NCBI GenBank assembly: GCA_030248225.1
Contig: JASANE010026831.1
Span: forward strand, 81,641 to 145,640
Origin: Trileptium ribeirensis
Taxonomy: Eukaryota; Nematoda; Enoplea; Enoplida; Thoracostomopsidae
Length of the DNA stretch: 64,000 bases
Direction: 5' to 3'
The notes under the pieces were generated by a model. It was given only the letters and a program-made list of their open reading frames with translations. It did not search any database and was not told where the DNA came from. Position numbers and translations under genes: made by a program. Positions 12,101 through 20,759 of this stretch are shown here, in pieces. Every line of letters begins with the position of its first letter. Position 1 is the first letter of the stretch.

Positions 12101-14079
12101 AGTTACGAGAGGTCCATCTGCTTATGGCGGGGTACGATGGTTCCGGCGGCAGGAGGTCCTCGAAGAAGGTGGGAGGGGTAAGTCAATTGAGAGAAAATTT
12201 TGGAAACCCATAATTTCCCCAATTTTATCAAAATTTTCTCCAATTTTTCCGTATTATTGCTAAAAGTTTGCAAACTTGTGCTAGTTTTTGCCAAATTTTT
12301 CTCAAGTGCTTCTAAATTATTCAATATTTTTTCATTTGAATGTTGTTTCTTACGAATTAGTTTTTTCACAACTGCTGACCTCAAGAGCTGCAACTAGTTG
12401 TTTATATCTTTGTAAAAAGCAATTGTTAGATTTTGCCTCCTTTAACATACGGCTATCACTATAAATAATAAATAATATTTTATGGGTTTTTTAATTTTTC
12501 GCTGAGGGCCACAATAGTTGAACCACCTCATATAATTCACTTTGATATGTTGTGGCTACGATTTGAGAAATCAAATGTATTATTCAAGCTCAACATTTTT
12601 GTTGATATGATAAAGGAAATGTTAAAAAAGTAAACAGAGAGCCTAGACCTGCCGCCTACAGCCTAACTATTACGATTCTAACTTTAAGGTAGTGGTGTCC
12701 GTTAGAAAGTCTAATTTCATATTTGGTTGTCAATATATATGCAGCCTCACCTACAACAGCATAATGCAGCATTCAGTGTGCAATCACTGCACATGGTGAC
12801 CAGTATTGTCCTAACCATTGTTACACCGTTTGTTACAATAGTCATAAGCACTGTTACACAGTTTGTGGCAATGGTCATAACCATTGTTACACAGTTTGTG
12901 ATAATGGTCATAACCATTGTTACACAGTCTGTGAGGATAGCTAGAGCCATTATTACGGTTTTATGACCATTGTCACAAACTAGAACAGTGGTTACCTTGT
13001 TATAAAACCACGTAACCCGCCCAATTGGTATGTACGTTTTACCCACAGTTTGTGATAATGGTCATAACCATTGTTACACAGTCTGTGAGGATAGCTAGAG
13101 CCATTATTACGGTTTTATGACAATGGTCATAACCACTGTTCTAGTTTGTGACAATGGTCATAACCATTGTTACACTATATGTGGATCGGTTGTTAGATTC
13201 TTTGTACTGGTTGAAATCCATTTTCAGCCACTGGAGTTTAACTGTCTCTGACACAGTAGTTGTCAGCGGAGCCTTTGGAAAGGCTGTTGGAAGAATTACT
13301 GTGTAACGATGGTTATTACTATGGTCAGAAACTATATAACAATGCCTACCAGTATACGGGTCACCATGCGCAGTGACTGCATTCTGTGAGTGCTGCATAA
13401 CTCTTAGGAGTCGTATTTTATTAAAATGATGGTGTTATTTAATAAAATACGACTCCTGAGACTTATTCAGCATTAACAGAGAGATGTGTGCAGCCAGTGC
13501 ACACGGTGACCGGTACGGTCCTAACCATTGTTACATAGTTTCTGACAATAGTCATAATCATTGTTACATAGTTTCTGACAATAGTCATAATCGTGTAACA
13601 ATGGTTATGACTATACGGTCATCATGTAGGTACTGTGACTGCACATATCTCTCTCTGAACGCTGCATAAGTCTTATTGGTGTATTGTATTAAAATGATAG
13701 TGTTATTTAATAAGGCTCAATGTCAAATTTGTCATTCGGTTGAATAGATAAGTATTCCGTCCACTAGTTGTGTGGACCTGGAAAAGAAGCTCAGAACATC
13801 CGGATTTAAGCGGCACCATAATTCTTTTGACTGCACAGCTTTCTCTTCGGAATTATTGATCGTAGGTTTGACATTGCAGCCTTTAACGGTTCGAAACTTT
13901 CAACATTTGACTGCATCTACGTCGTATGCAGCTTAACCCGTACAGCAGTAATTCCAAGGAAAATATTAATGCTGTTATATTTTCTTTAGGGTTGGTTAGA
14001 AGACAGGCGCCCAGCAGCAAATTGCGATCCATATGCAGTCGTCAATCGCATTATTCGCACAGTTTGTCTCGGCGAATAA
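3185..14079 (+). CDS. Glutamine synthetase (GSII), six C-terminal exons
   Basis: This is glutamine synthetase, which makes glutamine from glutamate and ammonia using ATP. Exons are 3185-3346, 5808-5960, 7669-7796, 8987-9186, 10217-10406 and 13990-14079. All junctions are AG/GT and the phases match, giving 306 uninterrupted residues to a TAA stop. Family motifs appear in order: [62 protein letters not shown] and [15 protein letters not shown]. These include the catalytic and metal-binding Glu, His and Arg positions. The first visible exon starts mid-codon, so the N-terminal beta-grasp part (about 55-60 residues) lies upstream and was not found. The protein stops soon after NCDPYAV, a short tail. 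AATAAA at 14075-14080 overlaps the stop; further AATAAA words lie 200-270 bp downstream. Introns are 2461, 1708, 1190, 1030 and 3583 bp and full of repeats. The gene looks intact and functional. Confidence 0.95.
4150..4300 (-). repeat. Candidate tRNA-derived SINE, reverse orientation
   Basis: Read on the minus strand, there is GTGAGGTTCCTTAAGTAACC, then a tRNA-like A box (TAGCGTAGTGGCTAGCA) and a B-box-like GGTTCAGTTCGCC. The head resembles the copy at 2430. It sits in glutamine synthetase intron 1 of the visible set. A pol III-derived SINE is the best reading; a decayed tRNA pseudogene is the alternative. Confidence 0.42.
4600..5545. repeat. ~365-bp tandem duplication plus a LINE/SINE-like tail
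   Basis: TTAATCGAAAAACAAAAAAG followed by a CATCGGCATTT block occurs near 4874 and again near 5246, and GTACTAAAATGGGGTAAAA occurs at about 4989 and 5350. This gives a two-copy repeat with a period of about 365 bp. The stretch ends near 5485-5540 with AAAATCGGTTAAGTC, then a CACACA-rich tail, a form seen at the 3' ends of RTE-type LINEs and their SINEs. It is intronic. Confidence 0.6.
6320..6500. repeat. GC-rich island, possibly shared with 9990-10160
   Basis: This is a sharply GC-rich block in an AT-rich intron, dense in CCGG and GGCCGG words. Another GC-rich block, with a similar GCATTTTGAC/ACATTTTGACC core and CCGGCC words, lies at 9990-10160 just before exon 5. The two may be diverged copies of one element, but the alignment is weak by eye. 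Confidence 0.35.
7190..7540. repeat. Possible short dispersed element
   Basis: This holds CT-rich and GC-rich stretches (CTCCCTCCTCTCCCTCGGG and CCTCTCCTCTCTCCCCCGG) around an A-rich core with AAAATT words. A block at about 12110-12320 has a similar plan in reverse, with a GGAGG/GGTCC part next to an AATTTT-rich part. It may be a dispersed repeat. No protein is recognisable. Confidence 0.3.
8470..8790. repeat. Pyrimidine-rich TTCCCA repeat
   Basis: Short imperfect iterations of CTTCCCAATTTCCCAT and variants run through about 300 bp. Opposite-strand and same-strand open frames here are translations of the repeat. A similar TTTCCCGTTTCCCA-type tract occurs at 58640-58960. It lies in glutamine synthetase intron 3 of the visible set. 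Confidence 0.7.
10408..11439. other. Intron sequence without recognised content
   Basis: This is the first part of the last intron of glutamine synthetase. It is AT-rich with no convincing open frame. The minus-strand 102-residue frame at 11051-11359 shows no family motif and is probably spurious. Confidence 0.4.
11440..11880. repeat. ~140-bp degenerate tandem repeat, about three copies
   Basis: The words AAAACTTAGTTTAGCTCACAT, AAATATTGATTTGGCTGACAT and AAAACTTAGTTTGGCTCACAT begin near 11462, 11605 and 11742, with further shared words (TGTCGCGATATAG, ACTTTTGTTCGTA) in each unit. The spacing is about 137-143 bp. Confidence 0.6.
12762..13400. mobile_element. Fold-back MITE 1
   Basis: The left end (TAATGCAGCATTCAGTG, then TGCAATCACTGCACATGGTGACC) is inverted at the right end, which reads GGTCACCATGCGCAGTGACTGC and ends in GCTGCATAA at 13400. 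The inverted repeats are about 40 bp. The interior consists of forward and reversed copies of a GTCATAACCATTGTTACAC unit, so most of the element can fold on itself. It has no coding capacity. It lies in the last intron of glutamine synthetase, next to a smaller relative. Confidence 0.75.
13406..13457. repeat. Perfect 20-bp inverted repeat with 12-bp loop
   Basis: AGGAGTCGTATTTTATTAAA at 13406-13425 is exactly reversed and complemented at 13438-13457. It lies in the gap between the two fold-back MITEs. A related ATTAAAATGATAGTGTTATTTAATA-like segment follows the second MITE at about 13690-13715. Confidence 0.9.
13462..13670. mobile_element. Fold-back MITE 2
   Basis: This is a 209-bp element. 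The left end (CTTATTCAGCATTAACAGAG) is matched in reverse at the right end, which ends in GCTGCATAAG. The inverted repeats extend about 45 bp and include the TGTGCAG-CAGTG segment shared with MITE 1. The interior again has GTCATAACCATTGTTACA-type repeats. It appears to be a shortened relative of MITE 1. Confidence 0.72.
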
Positions 14080-14940
14080 AATTTCTTTATTTGCTTCAGC
14101 GTGTTGCTCACAAGATGAACATAAAGAAACAAAAACATAACGTTATCTTTAATATATTTGTGGTGCAAGGGTGATTGGTTCTTATAGCGAGTCTACGATT
14201 TAATCAATTGCAGTTTCTTACACTGAAGGCGCATTCTAATGTGCTTCTATGTTTGGTTTAAATAGATATTGTCAGGCAGAAAGATATTATGTACGCGGTC
14301 AAATAAAAATAGAGACTTAGAGAAACTGGTAATAAAGGAAAGCGAATAAAAAATAATTCAACTGGTACAGCTTATGTCTTTGGCAACAGTATATTGTTAT
14401 ATTGCATTTAACCAATAATTTTGGACTCTTGATGTTCAATAACTTATTTGTACGGGTAGGGGAGGAGTGCAACCGTGAAACTAGTTGCCTCTGATAACAA
14501 TGTATAATATATTAATATTATTTAATTTGACGATAAGCAAATACTAGGTTGTCTACTGAAAAAACATTAAAGAAGTCGCCAATTTGGAAACGAAGGAGAA
14601 TCAAATACCTGTATGCCTGTTAGAGGCACCGTCTGTTTCAATTTTTAGGATGAGAATATACACATGTCTCTTACATAGATAAATGTACGTAATAAATGCT
14701 ACTATACATCTTGATCTCTTATTACATATGTTTCAGTACTGCGCGGTAAATGATCTCCTACTATGCTCCGTTTTGTGTGCTAACTGACCAAATCTCGCTG
14801 CTATTTATGTGTAGTGTTGCCGTAATTAAACAAAAAATAAACGTTTTGATAAAAATATATTTATATACAACTGGCTATCACTTTGGTAATACCCAGTTAC
14901 TTATAGATACTATTTCAATAAAGTCCCTGGCACTTAAATG
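14080..14940. other. 3' flank of glutamine synthetase, no gene seen
   Basis: AT-rich sequence with several AATAAA words (about 14332 and 14345) that could serve as polyadenylation signals. No protein-coding signal was recognised. Confidence 0.4.
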
Positions 14941-15237
14941 CAATTTTCAGCCTGGGTGAAGCCGGATGAGGTATATATTTTCAGCCTAGTGGAGCAGCAT
15001 AAAGAAAATGTTTTCAGCCTGGGTGGAGCAGGATAAGGTAAATATGTTCAGCCTGGGTGGAGCAGGATAAGGCATATACTTTCAGCCTGGTTGTATCAGC
15101 ATAAGGTATATATTTTCACCCTGGTTGGAGCAGGATAAGGTATATATTTTCAACCCGGGTACAGCAGGATAAGGTGTATATTTTGAGCCTGGGTGGAGCA
15201 GGATAAGGTATATATTTTCAGACTGGGTGGAGCGGAA

Positions 15238-15735
15238 TAATGCGGCGTTCATGTTATAATGTCCCCAACGTTTGGACACTATGTGCACCAAACAGTGTCA
15301 GTCACACAGTCGACAACACGGTGTCTTAGATACTCCCATGTTTTTATAAATTTTTAAAAGGGGTATTGTAACTTCCCGATAGCGTTAAGCGCACCGTGTC
15401 TTCTCGTAGTTTTACTGGTAGTGTGCGGCATTATTTCATCAACGTTCGTATGGCCTAGATACAAATATCGAGAATTAAAAAAAACTATACATCTCAGGTG
15501 ACTAATAAACCCCCTTAGCTACAGAGGGTGTCCCTTACAGTTAATTCGCGCCAAATTGGTAGCTAAGTGTGTGTGCGACACTGTAAAGAAAAAATATAGT
15601 AGCTAGAAGTGTGTCGAACACCCTCGTATTGGTTTACAGTATGCGTATCACGCTGACTGTCGATACGGTAGGGTCGTGACTACAGGGGAACTAAAGGTCC
15701 AAACAGCGGAACGTTATACCGTGAACGCCGCATAA
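15238..15735. mobile_element. MITE 3 inserted in the satellite
   Basis: The left end TAATGCGGCGTTCATGTTAT is inverted at the right end, which finishes with GTGAACGCCGCATAA. The inverted repeats are about 36-40 bp and include GTCC-AAC-TTTGGAC segments. Satellite sequence resumes at once on both sides. Its ends match the TTATGCRGCRTTCA consensus of MITEs 1 and 2, so the three are probably moved by the same transposase. It has no coding capacity. Confidence 0.8.
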
Positions 15736-16312
15736 AGTATATATTTTCAGCCCGGGTGGAGCATTATAAGGTATATATTTTTAGCCTGGGTGGAGCAGAT
15801 TAAGGTACACATTTGCAGCCTGTTTGGAGCATGATAAGGTATATATTTTCAGCCTGGGTGGAGCGGAATAAGGTATATATTTTCAGCCCGGGTGGAGAAG
15901 GATAAGATATATATTTTAAGCCTGGGCGGAGCATGATAAGGTATATATCTTCAGCTTGGGTGGAGTAGGATAAGGTATATATTTTTAGGCTGGGTAGAAC
16001 AGAATAAGTTACATATTTTCAGCCTGGATGGAGCAGTATATGGTACATATTTTCAGCCTGGGGGCACATAATAAGGTATATATTTTCAGCTTGGGTGGAG
16101 TAGGATAAAGTACATATTTTCAGCCTGGATGGAGCATGATAAGGTATATATTTTCAGGCTGGGTAGAGCAGAATAAGATATATATTTTCAGCTCGGGTGG
16201 AGCAGAATAAGGTATAAATTTTCAGCCCGGTGGAGCAAGATAAGGTATATGCATATTTTCACCTTGGATGCAGCAGGATAATCTATATATTTTCAGCCTG
16301 GGTGGAGCAGAA

Positions 16313-16385
16313 TAATGCGGCGTTCATGTTACAATGTCCCCAACGTTTGGACCTATGTGCACCAAACAGTGTCAGTCACACAGCA
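16313..16385. mobile_element. Captured left end of MITE 3
   Basis: This is a 73-bp copy of the MITE 3 left terminus (GCGGCGTTCATGTTACAATG, ending CAGTGTCAGTCACACAG), embedded in the satellite with no matching right end. Confidence 0.85.
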
Positions 16386-16806
16386 TCGGTGGAGCAGGAT
16401 AAGGTATATATTTTCAGCATGGGTAGAGCAGAATAAGTTATATATTTTCAGCCTGGGTGGAGCAGGGTAAGCTACATATTTTCAGCCTGTGTGGACATGA
16501 TGAGGTATATATTTTCAGTCTGGATGGAGTAGAATAAAATATATGTCGTCAGCCTGAGTGGAGCAGGATAAGGTTTATATTTTCAGCCTTGGAGCAGGAT
16601 AAGGTATATGTTTTGAGTCTGCGTGGAGCATGATAAGGTATATATTTTCAGCCTGGGTGGAGCAGAATACAGTTTATATTTTCAGCCTTGGTGGAGCAGG
16701 ATAAGGTATAAACTTTCAGCCCGGTGGAGCAAGATAAGGTATATGCATATTTTCACCCTGGGTGCAGCAGGATAATCTATATATTTCCAGCCTAGGTAGA
16801 GCAGAA

Positions 16807-16880
16807 TAATGCGGAGTTCATGTTACAATGTCCCAAACGGTTGGACCTTATGTGCACCAAACAGTGTCAGTCACACAGCA
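16807..16880. mobile_element. Second captured left end of MITE 3
   Basis: Nearly the same fragment as 16313-16385 with the same right breakpoint (CAGTCACACAGCAT, then satellite GGGTGGAGCAGG). The shared breakpoint shows that one fragment was copied along with the satellite. Confidence 0.85.
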
Positions 16881-17499
16881 TGGGTGGAGCAGGATAAGGT
16901 ACATATGTTCAGCGTGGGTGCAGCATAATAAGGTATATATTTTCAGCCTGGGTGGAGCAGAATGAGGTATAAATTTTCAGCCCAGGTGGATCATGATAAG
17001 GTATATATGTTCACCCTGGGTGGAGTAGGATAATGCATATATTTTCAGCCTGGGTGGGGCAGAATAAGGTTTATATTTCCAGCCCGAGTGAAGCAGAATA
17101 AGGTATATATTTTCAGCTTGGGTGGAGCAGGATAATGAATATATTTTCAGCCTGGGTGGAGCAGAATGAGGTATAAATTTTCAGCCCGGGTGGATCATGA
17201 TAAGGTATATATGTTCACCCTGGGTGGAGTAGGATAATGCATATATTTTCAGCCTGGGTGGGGCAGAATAAGGTTTATATTTCCAGCCCGAGTGAAGCAG
17301 AATAAGGTATATATTTTCAGCCTGGGTGGAGCAGGATAATGAATATATTTTCAGCCTGGGTGGAGCAGAATGAGGTATAAATTTTCAGCCCGGGTGGATC
17401 ATGATAAGGTATATATATTTTCACCCTGGATGGAGCAGGATAATGTATATATTTTCAGCTTGGGTGGAGCAGAATAAGGTATATAGTTTAGCATGATAA

Positions 17500-19330
17500 A
17501 ACCAACCTAATCAAAAGTTATAGTTCCTGCTTGCCTGAAGAACTTTGTTTTTGAAATTTACAATTTTGTTCAAAATTTGTTATATCTTGACGTGCATGGC
17601 ATATTGTGACGACATGAGGATTTCACAGCGTTGAAAATTGTGACGATTTTTAAACCCATTCCTCAAAAAGCAACAAAAGCACCATTTTTGTGACGGGTAG
17701 GATATAGAACGTTTCTCTCCAGTTTCATCTGTCTTCAGGTCCCTCGTACAAATATGAACACATTATAAAATTTCTAGGTTTCCTGGACAGTAAATAATGG
17801 TTTTCGATATACTATTAGGTCAAAGTTTTTTAGGTTTCAAACTGGGTTAAAATACTCCTATATCGCCAGATATCAAATTTCTGAGGTAATACGTATACAC
17901 GGCTCAGTGCCATCAAAGCGCCCGGTTCCTAATTTCATCAGGGTATTCCTTTACTTTTCAGTTATACATTTGGTTGGAATACTTAATAAGTCATGCTTTA
18001 CGTATAAGTTCAATATATATAAATATAAGATACTAATGCGGTACATAATAACTGATCTATTGACCCAAGTGAAGCTGAATCTGCTTATAGATACGTCACA
18101 GCCAGCGAGTACAATAGAGAAATCTGCTTGTTTTATTATACTATTCGATAGATGATTAAGAACCATTGCACATTTTGGCGCGAGTACTATGAATAGAAGA
18201 ACCATATACGTTCAATAGCAAATAAATATAATCACGAACGAGGCTGCAAGATTTGGACGTACGTTAAGAAATGCGACTGATTACACACTAATGTGCTAAT
18301 GTTTCAGCTTAAATTGAGTTCTGTCTGATCATATTTTCTTATGGAAACAGACGAATCCGTCTAACGCATAGAAAATATTTTTCCTTATCATTTGCTCGCC
18401 ACATTAGCCCCAACATTGATGAACGTAGCTATGCCAGAAACCGGACACTCTTGTTCGAATGGTATGACGACCTTCGGAGTATTGATTTCGAGTGTGTTCC
18501 GATTTCACAAGCATTAAACCATTTGTAACTGGAAATGATGTCGTTGTTAACGAACGCGTAGCGATTGTTGACGAAAACCCTCATGACAAAATGATTCGCT
18601 AGCCGTCGGCTGTCTTTCAGTGGTGTGTGGTGCTTGCCTTACCAATAAACCTGATCATAATTGGCACCCAGGGTACTTCGCTCAGATTAGTTTGCGGGTA
18701 ATTGCTTGTGTAGGGATTTTGCGCTGTTACTTCATTTAAGCACCAGCGGCGGTGGGTGGATCATGCGAAATGAAGAGTACGAAAGCTGGTTTGATATGTT
18801 CAAGCAAAACAATGTCTTCAAGACCATTAATAACTATTGACATTTACTACATTTGAGTTCATCGACATAACCCTAAACGGATCTTTATAGCGAGGCTCGA
18901 GGTTATGCTGAAGATCTTTATATTACATATCCAAGCGTTCTTCGCTGTTGTCAACTTTCGTGGAAATTGAAGGTTTGTAAGCGGAGCTTCAGAACGCCCA
19001 GAAACGGTTGTGTTGATCGTTTCGTGAAGGTTGATAACATACTGGCAGTACAATTTGACCACCGAATTAATTTAATCGATGAGTGAACCGAGTAGATATA
19101 TATTCGCAGCAAGACTCAATTGTGTTGGTATGTAACCAGAATCGTTGATCGTGTTTCGGGTGCTACTGATTCTGTATCTGACGGTGCGACAGTCGGTTTG
19201 GACCGGAGTGTCGTTGACAACAGTGAGAGTACCGCCGGAGTCAACGGGAGATGTTAATGATTGTTGAGCGTAAGGAAACGGTAGCAAGCTATGGTAACAG
19301 CCAGTCTCAATGAGAGTACCGCCAGTTGAC
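17500..19330. other. Unassigned, possible decayed coding remnant
   Basis: No intact gene. The minus-strand frame at 19072-19332 and its surroundings look vaguely like decayed retroelement sequence (GKRQPPSGR-type basic stretch and repeated SGGTL), but no domain can be assigned. The rest is AT-rich. Confidence 0.25.
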
Positions 19331-19439
19331 ACTGCGGCAATACGAAAGGTATTTACTTTAATGTTTGCCGCTCGACCACTAGGGGGTTGTCGTTTTCCGG
19401 CTGCTTTCGAGTGCCTCGGCCCATTCTAAAATCCGCTTT

Positions 19440-20725
19440 GAACCTGGTTTGTAGGGTAAATAATGACAATATCAGCAGATTTTCTGTTATATAGAAGATG
19501 CAATGACCTAAAAAAGAGACGAAAAGCGCACATAACTTGAACGGTTATGCGGGCAGATACTTACTGTATTTTGGATCTCATGGGCTCATTAAAAAGCACA
19601 TTTTGATCCAACTTGTAGCATGAATAATGACAATAGCAGAACACCCCTTGCAGCTATATAGAGGATGAAATGGTTTGCGAAATAGGACCAAAATCCATAT
19701 AGCTCTAGTGGTCGCGGAGATATTGCCGGTATCGTGTATTTGGGTCTATGGGTCCATTAAAAACCCATTTTACCTCAACCCTGCAGCCTAAATAATCACC
19801 ATAGCATCACATTTATGGCTACAAAGATTGTGAATTGCCTAACAAAATGGGATCAATAACACCCAAGTAGCTCGAGCGGTGGCGGAGATATTGCCGTTTT
19901 CGTGTATTTTGAGTCTAATGAGTTCATTTAACATTTCGTTTGATCCAACCCTGCAGCCTAAATTATGACATTAGCAGCACACCGCTTGAAGCTATAAATA
20001 AATTGCTCCACAAAATGAGATAAATAACACCCATATATCTCTAGTGGTTGGGAAGATGTTACTGTTTACTTATGTTTAAGGTCTCACGGGCCATTAAAAC
20101 GTATTTTAACCAAACATTGCAGCGTGAACAATAGCAGATTTACAGTATATAGAGGATGAATAGTGCCATACATTAGGACCAATAACACCCATATAGCTCG
20201 AGGTATTTCCGTTTTCATGTATTTTGGGTCTTATGAGCTGATTTAGAAACATCTAGCGTAAGTAATGAAAACTGTAACAAATCTGAGGATGAGTTACCCT
20301 ATAAAACGGGACCAATAGCACTCATATAGCACTAGCGGTTGAGTGCGATATTGTTGTTTTCGTGTACTTTGGGTCTCATTGGCCCATTTGAAATACCTGT
20401 TTTGACACAACCCTGTAGCGTAAAAAATGGCAACATCAGCACTAAAATTCATATAGTGGATGAATTGCTCTGCAAAATAGGACTAACAACATCCATATAG
20501 CTCTTCCGGAAATTTAACGCTTTCATGCATTTTTGTCCCATGAGCCCGTTCAAAAATCCATTTTGATCCAATCCTGCAGCGTTAATACTGAAAATAGCTG
20601 CACACTATGTGCCGATATATAACTGAGGTTAATTTCTTCCACAAAATTAGGCCATTAACACCCATGTAGATCGCGCGATTGTGAAGATATTTCCGTTCCC
20701 GCGTATTTTGTGTCTCATGGCCCTT
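19440..20725. repeat. Old satellite, eight diverged units of ~145-175 bp
   Basis: The phrase GGGTCTCATGGGCCCATTAAA and variants recur near 19571, 19743, 19909, 20081, 20227, 20371, 20536 and 20711. Each is preceded by a GACCAATAACACCCATATAG-like segment and followed by GATCCAACCCTGCAGCCTAA-like sequence. Spacing ranges from about 144 to 175 bp. The divergence indicates an old array. Confidence 0.85.
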
Positions 20726-20759
20726 TAGCAACCCTTTTCACTTCTTTGAAGGCTTTGCA

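Larger units (their letters stand above)
14945..17490. repeat. 34-bp satellite array with 204-bp higher-order units
   Basis: The unit is ATAAGGTATATATTTTCAGC followed by CTGGGTGGAGCAGG, 34 bp, repeated roughly 60 times with substitutions. A 498-bp MITE interrupts it at 15238-15735. Near the right end the variant word AATGAGGTATAAATTTTCAG recurs at 16961, 17165 and 17369, exactly 204 bp apart, so six-unit blocks have been amplified together. Open frames here are repeat translations. Confidence 0.95.

Noticed and set aside
19072..19332. Minus-strand frame as a retroelement Gag or protease
   Set aside because: A basic stretch and SGGTL words are suggestive, but no zinc knuckle or protease active-site motif is intact.
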